Assembly: GCA_023417655.1 (NCBI GenBank)
Contig: JAEZFD010000029.1
Coordinates: 62,001-126,000, forward strand
From: Planctomycetota bacterium
Lineage (GTDB): Bacteria; Planctomycetota; Planctomycetia; Planctomycetales; Planctomycetaceae
Direction: 5' to 3'
DNA: 64,000 nt
Positions within the stretch are counted from its first letter, which is position 1, and each line of letters opens with the position of its first letter. Of this stretch, positions 53,297 to 61,985 are shown piece after piece. Made by a program: the position numbers and the translations under genes. The notes beneath the pieces are model-generated. The model was given only the letters and a program-made list of their open reading frames with translations. It had not been told where the DNA came from and searched no databases.

Positions 53297-54802
53297 TCAG
53301 TTCTTCACATGGATCTGAATGCGATCAGGATGCACGGAATACCCGAGCCCGGCGTCATCCGCGATCGCTCTCAGAATGTCGCCGACGTTCGTCTGCTCCA
53401 GCTTCAGTTTCACTTTCTTCTGGCGGACATCGTCCGGCAGGGCCGATAGATCGATCGGAAATCCAAGCAGTTCCTGCACGTCGAAAAGGACGTCTCCCAA
53501 TGACGCCGGCTCTGGCTGTTCGAAACGAACGATCCCCTGAGCGAGCCGTTTCTTCAGGTCAATTTTCGGTGGATCAGGAAAGACTGGAACGGCGACCGGA
53601 GTGTCTGCTGTAGAAGCTTTTAGCTCAGGTTTCGGAGTCGGCGGAACGGCTGGCTGGCTCGCAGGGGGTGAACTCACCGCGGGAAGGTTCGCAGCAGGAG
53701 AGTTCATGACTGGAGGCTTCACGGCGACCGGCTTCGGTTCTGATGCCTGCAGAGAGGCCAGCTGCCTTACGATCTTCGAATCAGTCTTCGCACTGAGAAA
53801 CCGGGTGCTGCCGTCGGCCATCAGGACGTACTGACCGTCTGCCTGCCCGGTCCCGAAGCCATCAGGGCCGGAGAGAAATGGCTCAGCGGTGAAGCCGCGT
53901 GCGGTCGCGGTTCCGGGGCGTGCCCACGATCCATGCTGCGTTGTCACCCCGGCCATCAGCAGTGTATTGGAAAGTCCCTGCCGAACATCTTCCGCCTTCA
54001 CCGGTTTCGAGGAGCCGAAGATCCCTGGCTGGAACTCCGCTGGAGTGTCTCCCGTCGCAGGGAACATGGCACCGGTCATTCCCACATAATGCGTTGCCGG
54101 ATAATGGTCTTCTCCAGCAGTCTCTGGCAGGGCGGGGTTGAGAAGTACCTTAAACGAACGGCGCACGAACTCATCGTTCGTCGGGTGATCCCAGTTCAAG
54201 TCCTTGCGTCGGGCGATTCTGCCGCCGAGGTGAACTTCTGCGAAGTCTGCCAGCCAGCTCCAGCCGGTTGTCTCTTGTGGATAAACCTGATTCTGACCGA
54301 CGGATTCTGCAATCCATTTGCCGACCGTTTCCAGCTGCTCCGCCTGTGGTTCTTTGGCCTGTACTGGCTGCGGAGAAGTCGCGGAATTATCAGGTTTCTC
54401 ACCCCCTGCGACTGGGGCCGGTGCTACTGGGGCGGAGGGAGGTTGAACCGAGTCCGGGTTCTTCGCGGGTACTGCAGGAGACAGTTCCTCAGGAGCAGCA
54501 ATCGGCTTTCTGATCGGTGCCGCATTCCCAAGAAAAACGACGATACCGAGGCCGATGAGCAAGACAGCGGCGACGCCCCCAGCGATCACACTCGGAAGCT
54601 GCAGCTGATTTCGAGGGGGAGAGAAGGGGTCATTCAACCCCGGTTCCGAACCTGCCAGCCGCGGAATGCCGACCAGCTTGCCTTGCTGCTCGACAATCAG
54701 GATTGCCCCCTGACAGTCGGGGCAGACGATCTCTCGAGTCCGGACCGCATCCTCACGCATGCGGAGAGAAATATTGCAATGAGGGCAGGGAAACTCTGTC
54801 AT
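53297..54802 (-). CDS. Zinc-ribbon, membrane-anchored protein with H-X9-DG-like and STN-like regions
   Basis: This is a protein of 501 residues from the ATG at 54802 (a longer frame to 54889 adds 29 residues with extra cysteines and is less likely). Order: zinc ribbon with C6-x2-C9 and C27-x2-C30; one membrane helix (about 70-92); a Pro/Ala/Glu-rich linker; a central region (about 155-340) whose HYVGMTGAMFP, GLSNTLLMAG and QYVLMADGSTRFL motifs resemble the C-terminal half of DUF1559/H-X9-DG pseudopilin-like planctomycete proteins; a second Pro-rich linker; and a final STN-like unit (about 430-501). The ribbon faces the cytoplasm and the rest the periplasm. Function is unknown. Confidence 0.65.
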   Translation of the reverse strand: MTEFPCPHCNISLRMREDAVRTREIVCPDCQGAILIVEQQGKLVGIPRLAGSEPGLNDPFSPPRNQLQLPSVIAGGVAAVLLIGLGIVVFLGNAAPIRKPIAAPEELSPAVPAKNPDSVQPPSAPVAPAPVAGGEKPDNSATSPQPVQAKEPQAEQLETVGKWIAESVGQNQVYPQETTGWSWLADFAEVHLGGRIARRKDLNWDHPTNDEFVRRSFKVLLNPALPETAGEDHYPATHYVGMTGAMFPATGDTPAEFQPGIFGSSKPVKAEDVRQGLSNTLLMAGVTTQHGSWARPGTATARGFTAEPFLSGPDGFGTGQADGQYVLMADGSTRFLSAKTDSKIVRQLASLQASEPKPVAVKPPVMNSPAANLPAVSSPPASQPAVPPTPKPELKASTADTPVAVPVFPDPPKIDLKKRLAQGIVRFEQPEPASLGDVLFDVQELLGFPIDLSALPDDVRQKKVKLKLEQTNVGDILRAIADDAGLGYSVHPDRIQIHVKN

Positions 54803-55261
54803 CACGCTGCCGTTCGTCTTGAGCAGTTCATCATCACAGACTTTCGCACAGTTGCATGTCGTCCGACGGAAAACGTGTGAGGTCCACAAATCCTCACTGA
54901 CAGATCAGGGTTCGCCTCAATCCACCTGCAAATTTTAACAATTGTACCACTTTTGCAGGAACTAGACGCACCTTGAGCCCAGTCCTCCGCACTCCCATCC
55001 GTTACGTTCGGCGCCACCACGCGACCGACGTGTTGTTTTTTTGAAACATTCCTCAAGATCGAGCAAATCCGTGTTGTTCACGACTAAAATCGAAAGTGGC
55101 GCTCGAGGGAGGCATATTCGTCGAACTTGCCCCCCCCCCTTCTGACAGTGGGGTTGTGTCGCCGACACATTGTCTGATGTCCGAGGAAATTCATAAGTTC
55201 TTTGTCACGGTTCGTGCCTGATGATGGCAGAACCGCCCGGAGCAAAATCCTGCAACCAGAG
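54803..55261. other. 459-base divergent region with a C10 tract
   Basis: It separates the zinc-ribbon protein gene (minus) and the HEPN-like gene (plus). A run of ten C at 55130-55139 lies 123 bases before the plus-strand start. An A/T-rich stretch (about 54930-54960) lies near the minus-strand gene. No small gene is supported. Confidence 0.5.
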
Positions 55262-55972
55262 ATGGACTCATCGACGTATCGCGAACAGGTCTCACGATCA
55301 ATGGACCTGCTGACCCAAGGTCTGGCACCATTTGTCGAAGATCGACTGCGCACGGTGCATCAGGATGGCTGGATTCAGATTGTCTCTCAGAGTTTCCGCG
55401 ATGATCGAGGTCGCATCCATGGGGACTCCGTCGACTGGGACGCTCACTCCCTGCTGACCGTGATGTGGGATCAGTGGAACACGGCCTTCCGGCAGAAGTT
55501 GGGCCACTTTGAGCGAAGTCTCGTCAGCGAGTTGCGTGAAATCCGAAACCGCTGGGCACATCAGCAGAGCTTTGAGTTTGATGACGCCTTCCGCGTGCTC
55601 GACAGTGTGCAGCGACTCCTGACGGCAATCGACGCCAGTAATGTCGGAGCAGTGAAACGCGAGAAATCAGATCTCCTCGAGTCTCACGTCGCAGATGTCG
55701 TCAACAATGAAGTTCAGCGCAACGCCTTCCGCCGTAATAAATGGTGGGTCATTGCGATCTATCTCTTCTGCTGCACGCTCATTATCGTGCATGGGATCAA
55801 TAGCGGGCAGGCAGGCAACTATGCCCTGATCTCGATCGTCTGCCTGGTGTTCCTTTATCTGATCTACAAGCAATTCAAAATGGAACCACCGCTGTTGTAT
55901 GGTCCGCGAGAATGCCGCCGCTGTCATCGCATCGTCTATCGCAAGATTTGCCCGTACTGCGAATCTGAATAG
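55262..55972 (+). CDS. Membrane-bound HEPN-like (Swt1-type) protein with C-terminal zinc ribbon
   Basis: This is a protein of 236 residues from the ATG at 55262; a TTG at 55202 would add 20. The N-terminal 150 residues look like a Swt1-type HEPN domain: long helices ending in REIRNRWAHQ, where R95-N-x3-H100 matches the R-x4-H nuclease signature of HEPN ribonucleases. Two membrane helices follow (about 161-178 and 187-203), then a small zinc ribbon with C218-x2-C221 and C230-x2-C233. So a possible RNase domain is tied to the membrane. The C10 tract upstream is a feature to note. Alternatively it is a non-catalytic binding version; only the motif supports activity. Confidence 0.72.
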   Translation: MDSSTYREQVSRSMDLLTQGLAPFVEDRLRTVHQDGWIQIVSQSFRDDRGRIHGDSVDWDAHSLLTVMWDQWNTAFRQKLGHFERSLVSELREIRNRWAHQQSFEFDDAFRVLDSVQRLLTAIDASNVGAVKREKSDLLESHVADVVNNEVQRNAFRRNKWWVIAIYLFCCTLIIVHGINSGQAGNYALISIVCLVFLYLIYKQFKMEPPLLYGPRECRRCHRIVYRKICPYCESE

Positions 55973-56061
55973 CGCGGAGCAGAGTGCCGCCGAGAGAACA
56001 GAGACCTCAGACTGGCCTCCTTCTTTCTCTGAGCCAAGCGGAAAAGCTCATTGATTCAGCA

Positions 56062-57309
56062 TCAGGAACCGCGAGCGACAGAACGGGACCGGCGCTCCAT
56101 CAGTGCGCGGGCGCCAATCAACACCAGTGTCGCCCCTCCTGCAATAAGACCGTTCCTCACCTTCTCATCCAGTGCTGAGGTCGCAAACGTCACGACCCCA
56201 GTCAGGAGAGAGAGGATCAGCACATTGAGAATACCAAGCTTTCCGGGGAAGAACTGACGACGGGCACCGCTTCGACTCCGCAGTTCATTGAAGGCAACTG
56301 CGACAACAACGAGCATTCCAACCACGAGACCTTCTACAAGGTCAGGACGGGAATGGAATGACTTCGCAACAGAGTCGATGACGACTTTCAGAAACACCGA
56401 TCCAAGCATCATCCCGGCAACGGTGCCGACTCCGCCCGTCAGACTGCAACCGCCGACAACCGAGGCCGCAATCGCATTCAGTTCATAACCGGACCCATCT
56501 CGTGAGGGTTCGCTGGTTCCGACATAGCTGGCAAAGAGAATGCCGGCCATGGCAGCGGTCATGGAGCCAATGGTGTAGGCCAGCCACTTGAGTCGATCGG
56601 TTCGAATTCCGCTGAACCGCGCGGCCTGTTCGTTGCCGCCCATGGCGTAGAGGTGACGCCCGACAACGGTCTTGCTCATCACAATCCACAGGACGAGTGA
56701 CAGGACAAGAAAGATGACGACAGGGATCCACCACGTATTTGCCAGACTCGAAAAGACGGGGTCGGAAATCTGAATTGCCGACTTCCCCGCCTTGGTTCCA
56801 TACGCGACGCGAGTCACGTCCTGAATCAACAGCTTGGCGAGACTGCGCAGTCCCACCAGTGAAGCCAGAGTCGCGACGAAAGGAGGCAGCCCGATCGCGG
56901 TAATGAGCCAGGCATGAAAACTCCCCGTCAGAAACCCCGCCAGCATCGTGACGAGGAACGCGACGAGCAGAACCCAGATCGGCAATTGATCGGTCTGCGG
57001 AACGCCATCGATCGTCGGCGCTAACAACAGGCAAGTCGAGCAGAATGTCATTCCACTGAAGGCAATCATCGATCCACTTGAGAGATCGATCCCCCCGGAA
57101 ATGATCACAATTCCCGCACCGAGCGTGAAGATGCCGAGCATTGCGACGTCGCGCAGAATGGTTTCTGCATTCTGTTGGGGACGGGTGCGATAGGAATCAC
57201 TGACCCAGGATGTGAACAGAACTACAACCGCAATCGCGATCAGCAGCCCCAGTTCGTTCCTGTATCGCTGCAAAAAACTGGATCCGGCACGGACGGGTGA
57301 TGCAGCCAT
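56062..57309 (-). CDS. Sugar ABC transporter permease (RbsC-like)
   Basis: This 415-residue membrane protein belongs to the BPD_transp_2 (RbsC/XylH) family of importers for simple sugars. It has around ten hydrophobic helices. Typical features are GAGIVIISGGIDLSSGSMIAF (about 60-80), GLPPFVATLASLVGLRSLA (about 140-158), and YAMGGNEQAARFSGIRTDR with GSMTAAMAGIL; the GGCSLTGGVGTVAGMMLGSV segment is also classical. The substrate-binding protein gene lies upstream on the same strand (102-base spacer), but there is no ATP-binding subunit gene (rbsA type) beside them. The ATPase must be encoded elsewhere. The C-terminal region adds two further hydrophobic segments (about 370-400). Confidence 0.9.
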   Translation of the reverse strand: MAASPVRAGSSFLQRYRNELGLLIAIAVVVLFTSWVSDSYRTRPQQNAETILRDVAMLGIFTLGAGIVIISGGIDLSSGSMIAFSGMTFCSTCLLLAPTIDGVPQTDQLPIWVLLVAFLVTMLAGFLTGSFHAWLITAIGLPPFVATLASLVGLRSLAKLLIQDVTRVAYGTKAGKSAIQISDPVFSSLANTWWIPVVIFLVLSLVLWIVMSKTVVGRHLYAMGGNEQAARFSGIRTDRLKWLAYTIGSMTAAMAGILFASYVGTSEPSRDGSGYELNAIAASVVGGCSLTGGVGTVAGMMLGSVFLKVVIDSVAKSFHSRPDLVEGLVVGMLVVVAVAFNELRSRSGARRQFFPGKLGILNVLILSLLTGVVTFATSALDEKVRNGLIAGGATLVLIGARALMERRSRSVARGS

Positions 57310-57411
57310 CAGTCGTTTGTCTTTTCCAGTGCCCGAGTTTTCTCGTCATTCCCCAATCGGCGGTGCTCACGCCAGACAGCCACCGCCTGCCCCACCAACC
57401 AGGTGATCGGA

Positions 57412-58500
57412 CTACGAGGAAGTCAGCTTCCGCTCACGCAGCCAGGCCTCGAATTCGTCGAGGGACATGAAGACCGTTCCCGGTTCATATCCGGCATCCT
57501 TCAACGGAGAATCGACGCTGGGAACAACGACTCGCAACTCCGTATTGAACAGGTCATTTGTCCCTTCCTGTGAGTAGGTTGGATACATCTCTTTGATGAA
57601 TTCCTGATCGTTTTCGACCATGGCCTTCAACAACTGAACGCCCACCTTTCCCATCTGGTATGGGTTCTGGATGACCATGACATCCAGCATTCCGTCCCGC
57701 ATTCCGGCAATGCTTGCCTTGTCGGCGTCGAAGCTCAACACCTTGGTCTTGTCGCGGATTTGTCGGTCTTTCACGACGGCAATCTGCTGAGGTGCGTTGT
57801 ATGCCCAGATCCCGACGAGCATGTTGATGTCCGGGTGCCGATCGAGGGCATCCTGAACGTTCTTGCGGGCGATGGGAAGGTCAGCCCGGTCTTCCAGCCG
57901 TTCGATTTCCTGGAACTTCTCGCCGGCTCCTTCTTTGAAACCGGCCATGCGTGCAATCGCATTCGCTGAGCTGGTGTTCCCGACGAAGAACGCGAACTTC
58001 GAGCCATCAGGAGTCAGTGCCTTCGCAGCCTTGCCCAGTTCTCGTCCGGCGATGATGTTGTCTGTGCCCAGATAGGCATAACGGGCGTCACGGAACTTCT
58101 CGCGGTTCACATCACCATCAATGGTGATCACCTTGACCCCGCGGGCCTGCAGGTCGCGAAGCTCTTTTGCAACTGCGGTGCTGTCAGGATTGAAGACCGA
58201 GATGCCGAGCGCCACCAAGTCGTTCTGCAGAGCATACTGCTTGATCTTGTCGACCTGACCTTTGTCGGTGAAGTCCGCCCGATCGAAGGTGACAACGTAT
58301 CCCTGTTTTCCGAGCTCGAACTCTTCCTCCGCCTTCATGGCACCCGCTTCGCAGGCGTCCCAGAATGGATCATCACCATTCGTCAGAATCACGATTCGCT
58401 TCGGGCGGGAGCTTTCCACTCGATCCGGGCACCCACTGCAGAACAGCGTGGCAATTCCAGCGACGAAGAACACGCCCAGGAGGCGGAAGGAACTGTTCAT
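57412..58500 (-). CDS. Periplasmic sugar-binding lipoprotein (RbsB/Peripla_BP_4-like)
   Basis: This is a protein of 362 residues from the ATG at 58500 (an upstream frame to 58584 adds 28 residues that hide the signal). The N-terminal signal ends in a lipobox FCSGC (Cys22). The rest is a two-lobe type I periplasmic-binding protein: RIVILTNGDDPFWDACEAGAMKAEEEF, VITIDGDVNREKFRDARYAYLGTDN and LVGIWAYNAPQ are typical of ribose/xylose-type binders. With the permease it forms an importer for a monosaccharide or related ligand; ligand unknown. The proteins are probably co-transcribed. Confidence 0.9.
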   Translation of the reverse strand: MNSSFRLLGVFFVAGIATLFCSGCPDRVESSRPKRIVILTNGDDPFWDACEAGAMKAEEEFELGKQGYVVTFDRADFTDKGQVDKIKQYALQNDLVALGISVFNPDSTAVAKELRDLQARGVKVITIDGDVNREKFRDARYAYLGTDNIIAGRELGKAAKALTPDGSKFAFFVGNTSSANAIARMAGFKEGAGEKFQEIERLEDRADLPIARKNVQDALDRHPDINMLVGIWAYNAPQQIAVVKDRQIRDKTKVLSFDADKASIAGMRDGMLDVMVIQNPYQMGKVGVQLLKAMVENDQEFIKEMYPTYSQEGTNDLFNTELRVVVPSVDSPLKDAGYEPGTVFMSLDEFEAWLRERKLTSS

Positions 58501-58817
58501 GGAAAGACCCTTCGGTCTCAAGATCCAGGATGCGAGGGACAGATGCACGCCGTCTCTGAATGTTGCAGCGATGCGGGTCGACAATAAGCCGAATCGAATG
58601 CGTCGTCAACAACGCGCACGCGAAAGTGCGACTGAAACAAAGCTGCTACTGAAGGATGTACCAGTGGATCGGAACCGGGAGCGTCTGCGGGAGCAGATTG
58701 CGATTTCCCGCGACCTCACATCGCGGGCTTCAGCTGATGAGCGAGAGTGCCGCATGTTGAAAACTGCTGCTGAACATCACAATGAGCATGTGACAGTCGC
58801 TTGTCGCAGCGACCGGC
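58501..58817. other. 317-base region between a binding-protein gene and the diadenylate cyclase gene
   Basis: It lies upstream of the binding-protein gene and downstream of the diadenylate cyclase gene on the minus strand. No gene or strong hairpin is supported. It should hold the promoter of the transporter genes. Confidence 0.4.
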
Positions 58818-59744
58818 TTAATCCTGCGGCGGTTCGGTGTCCACGTCGTGCCACTTCATAGCCTGCATCATGGGCTCAATTCGCAGAACAACGGTGCCGT
58901 TCTGAAAGAGCCTCACTGTCCCGGTCGATTCAGAGACCGCGATCGCGATCCCTTTGGTCCCTTTTGAAATCGCCGCAGCGGCCCAATGCCTGGCTCCCAG
59001 ACCTTTTGAGAGAGTCAATTCTTCCGCGGGAGCGTCCAGAATTCGACCAGCGGCCATCACGCAGCCGTCAGAAGAAATGATGAAGGCGCCGTCGATCTGG
59101 GCGAGCTCTTTGATACTCTCACGCACCCGGGCGTTGGAGATCATCCGCTCTTTTTTCGAGTAACCCTTGAATGGGTCATGAATCTGTTCGTGTGACATCT
59201 GGAGGACCTTGCGATGGTCCCCGACGACGAAGAGAGTCCCGACCTTCTTGCTCTCGCGACCTTCGCGTCCGATTTCAACTGCAAGATCCACCACACGTCG
59301 CAGTGTTCCCAGCGGAACCTGTGTTTCCAATCGTTGCAGATCTCGCGCGGTGAGTCGTGCGAGGCGTTCGCTCAGATTGATAACGCTCAGTGAATCGATC
59401 GAATCACGCTCGTAGCCCGAGTAGAGCACAAGCACCCGATCTCCCGACTTCAGAAAATCGTCAGCAATCGCCTCGAGCAGTGCCTGACTGATCTGGACCT
59501 GACGGGTCTGTGGTTCCTGCAGCAGGGGAACCACCTTCACTCCATCCGCACGTGCCGCATCCAACACGGCTGTCACCGGCGAGGCGACAATGAGCGGAGA
59601 TTCTTTTAGCAGCTGATGGATATTCTTGAAATCGTAAGGCACGTCTGCCAGCACGACCGTCGCGATACAACCTGTGTCCTCCACAATAAATCTGGCTTGC
59701 CGAATCAGGCTCGCCAGGATGGGAGGAAGGTTGTCACGCGACAT
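58818..59744 (-). CDS. DacZ-like diadenylate cyclase (c-di-AMP synthase)
   Basis: This 308-residue protein carries a C-terminal DAC (DisA_N) domain (about 165-300) that condenses two ATP into cyclic di-AMP. The DGA motif is D218-G219-A220, and the second motif is GARHWAA at 250-256, where the usual RHR reads RHW; Ala-rich follow-up KGTKGIAIAVSESTG matches the archaeal-type DacZ branch rather than DisA or DacA. The N-terminal 150 residues resemble a pyruvate-kinase-like alpha/beta domain, also as in DacZ. No membrane helix is seen, so it is cytoplasmic. Activity should be expected but the RHW change is worth testing. Confidence 0.85.
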   Translation of the reverse strand: MSRDNLPPILASLIRQARFIVEDTGCIATVVLADVPYDFKNIHQLLKESPLIVASPVTAVLDAARADGVKVVPLLQEPQTRQVQISQALLEAIADDFLKSGDRVLVLYSGYERDSIDSLSVINLSERLARLTARDLQRLETQVPLGTLRRVVDLAVEIGREGRESKKVGTLFVVGDHRKVLQMSHEQIHDPFKGYSKKERMISNARVRESIKELAQIDGAFIISSDGCVMAAGRILDAPAEELTLSKGLGARHWAAAAISKGTKGIAIAVSESTGTVRLFQNGTVVLRIEPMMQAMKWHDVDTEPPQD

Positions 59745-59878
59745 AGGTGGGACTGCCCTGCGGCACAGAGCGCCGCACCACGATCCTGTCCGGACCCGAA
59801 CGCCGCTCGAGATGAAGTGCCGCGATGTAAAGAATCAACTACGCGGAAGTTATGAGAAAAGCTAGCGAAGTGTAAGGG

Positions 59879-59955
59879 AAATCCCGGCCGCGTCAATTCT
59901 TACGTCGCCGGGATTTTCAATAAGACAGGCCCTGAGGGGGAAACCTCAGGGCCTG
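59879..59955 (-). terminator. Two hairpins downstream of the SulP gene
   Basis: CAGGCCCTGAGG (59926-59937) with its exact complement at 59944-59955 forms a 12-base stem with a six-base loop. A second 10-base stem pairs AAATCCCGGC (59879-59888) with 59907-59916. On the minus strand they follow the SulP stop. T runs are short, so they may be one bipartite terminator. Confidence 0.75.
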
Positions 59956-59990
59956 TGAGTCGTCAAATTTTAAAGAGGCATCACTGAAAG

Positions 59991-61985
59991 CTAGGCGACC
60001 TGTGAATAGTCGGGAGTCTGCTTTCCACGCGAGTGTCCCTCTCGTGCGAAGCGCTCTAGAGCCTCCCAGTCCACGTTGACTTTGCCTCCCTTGGCGGTGT
60101 GCTGGTCTCCCCATTGACGGAGGAGTTCCAGGCACGCCTGATCGAGGAAGGCGAGAGAAGTCAGATCGAAGCTCACCGTTGAGCCTTCCGGAACCGTCTC
60201 CATCACTCGGGCGAGTTTCGGCAGGCGGAGGAAGCTCGCGTTTCCAGAGAAGTGCACCACGGACTGTCCGCCATGCTGATTCTCAACAGTCACACGCAAT
60301 CGGCTGAATCGCAGAACCAGCTTACCAATGGCCAGTGCCAGTCCAGTGAGAACTCCCATCAGCAGGTCCTCAGTGACAATCACAAGCACTGTGGCCGACC
60401 AGATCAGAACCTCACTCCAGCCGAACTTGGCGAGCTGGCGGACGGCTTTCAGATCCACCAGCTTATAACCGGTGTAGACGAGAATGGCCGCAAGACAGGC
60501 CGTCGGAATCATTCGCAACAGGCTCGCGAGGAACAAGACAAAGATCAGCAGCCAGACCCCGTGCATCACACTCGACCAGCGGGACTTCGCTCCTGCCTGG
60601 ATATTGGCCGAACTACGGACAATCACACCCGTCATCGGCAGCGCACCGAGGCATCCGCAGATCGTATTACCAATCCCCTGCGAGAACAGTTCTTTGTCGT
60701 AGTTAGTCCGGGGCCCGCTCTGCAGAGAATCCACGGCTGTTGCACACAGCAGCGTTTCGGCACTTGCAATCACAGCAAGGACGATCGCCGTTGTAATGAT
60801 TCCCCCCCAGGCGACGTCCTGGAATGACGCCAGCTTGATGAAGTGCAAGTCCTCCATGATTTGTGTCGGAACTTCCACATACAGCACAGGGAGGTGCCAG
60901 AAAGAGGCAATCACCGTCGCCACCAACACTCCGATCAGGGGGGCCGGTACCATTTTCAGCGAACGAATGGGAAGCATTTTCCAAAGCACGAGGACCACGA
61001 TGGTCAGCACACCCAGTCCGGCTGCGAATTCGTGATTCTTGAATGCTCCCTGAAATGACGTGATCGAAACCCCAGCCTTCACTTGGGCAGGAATAATGAG
61101 ATCGCCCTGATTCTGTTCGAGCGCCTGCAGACTGACCCGCAGTGTCTCAATGGCGCGGTCGCCCAAGTCGCGCACCTTCTGCTGCTTGGCATCGTCGTGC
61201 GCGAGTAGATTCAGACCTTTTGCCTGAAGAGATTCGGTTTCTTCGAGGATCGACTGCTGCCTTTCTACGAATTTGCTCAGATCCAGCTTGTGATCCGGAT
61301 CCAGTTCAACATGGTGATTTGGCAGCTGCTCGGTGACTTCTTCATTCAACCCAATTTGACGGCGATGCAGGTCTCCCAGGGATTTGAGAATTCCCTGCAA
61401 CTCCGTACGCAGATCGTTCGGTGGCAACTGAGGAGGATGTGCGGCTTTTGCAATAGCAGAGGGAATCGTTGCGAGATTCTTGATTCCGCTGCTTCCGGGT
61501 TGATCGTCCAGCATCACATGGAACTGGCTCGCGAAAATCAGGATCCCGATTCCTGCCAGCATCCCGTGAACGACTGCCGGTGAAACCGCGCGAAACCACT
61601 GACCGAACCGCAGGACCGCGGCAATGATCTGGAAGATCCCGGCCAGCAGGACAATCAGTCCCAGTGACTTCAAGCCATGCGTCTGAACGGCCTGATAGAC
61701 CACGACGGTCAGACCGGCCGCAGGACCACTCACCTGCAAAGGACATCCTGCGAAGTAGCCGACCACAATCCCGGCGACAATCCCGGTCACAAGACCTGTG
61801 GCAATAGGGACTCCGGAGGCGATGGAGATCCCAAGGCAAAGCGGCAACGCAACCAGGAAGACCACCAAAGACGCGGAGAAGTCCCGGGTCCAGGTTGATT
61901 CCGCTTTGGGCTGAGCTTTGCCTTTCGGTTCGGAAGAGGGAGATGGCGACAACGGGCCAGATTGATCACGCGACTCGGACGACAT
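59991..61985 (-). CDS. SulP-family anion transporter with STAS domain and large inserted loop
   Basis: This 664-residue membrane protein fits the SulP family (sulfate, bicarbonate or other anions), with sodium or proton coupling. The transmembrane core (about 35-510) shows FLVALPLCLGISIASGVP, the signature GYFAGCPLQVSGPAAGLTV and AETLLCATAVDSLQSG. A STAS domain (about 535-645) ends the protein (VHFSGNASFLRLPKLARV, STVSFDLTSLAFLDQA). Between two core helices there is an extra helical segment of about 130 residues (182-312), charged and coiled-coil-like, absent from typical SulP members. Bicarbonate is a common substrate in bacterial members, but substrate here is undecided. Two hairpins follow the stop. 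Confidence 0.9.
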   Translation of the reverse strand: MSSESRDQSGPLSPSPSSEPKGKAQPKAESTWTRDFSASLVVFLVALPLCLGISIASGVPIATGLVTGIVAGIVVGYFAGCPLQVSGPAAGLTVVVYQAVQTHGLKSLGLIVLLAGIFQIIAAVLRFGQWFRAVSPAVVHGMLAGIGILIFASQFHVMLDDQPGSSGIKNLATIPSAIAKAAHPPQLPPNDLRTELQGILKSLGDLHRRQIGLNEEVTEQLPNHHVELDPDHKLDLSKFVERQQSILEETESLQAKGLNLLAHDDAKQQKVRDLGDRAIETLRVSLQALEQNQGDLIIPAQVKAGVSITSFQGAFKNHEFAAGLGVLTIVVLVLWKMLPIRSLKMVPAPLIGVLVATVIASFWHLPVLYVEVPTQIMEDLHFIKLASFQDVAWGGIITTAIVLAVIASAETLLCATAVDSLQSGPRTNYDKELFSQGIGNTICGCLGALPMTGVIVRSSANIQAGAKSRWSSVMHGVWLLIFVLFLASLLRMIPTACLAAILVYTGYKLVDLKAVRQLAKFGWSEVLIWSATVLVIVTEDLLMGVLTGLALAIGKLVLRFSRLRVTVENQHGGQSVVHFSGNASFLRLPKLARVMETVPEGSTVSFDLTSLAFLDQACLELLRQWGDQHTAKGGKVNVDWEALERFAREGHSRGKQTPDYSQVA

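Noticed and set aside
58262..58861. A 199-codon plus-strand frame
   Set aside because: It is antisense to the binding-protein gene and the end of the diadenylate cyclase gene and has no recognisable product.
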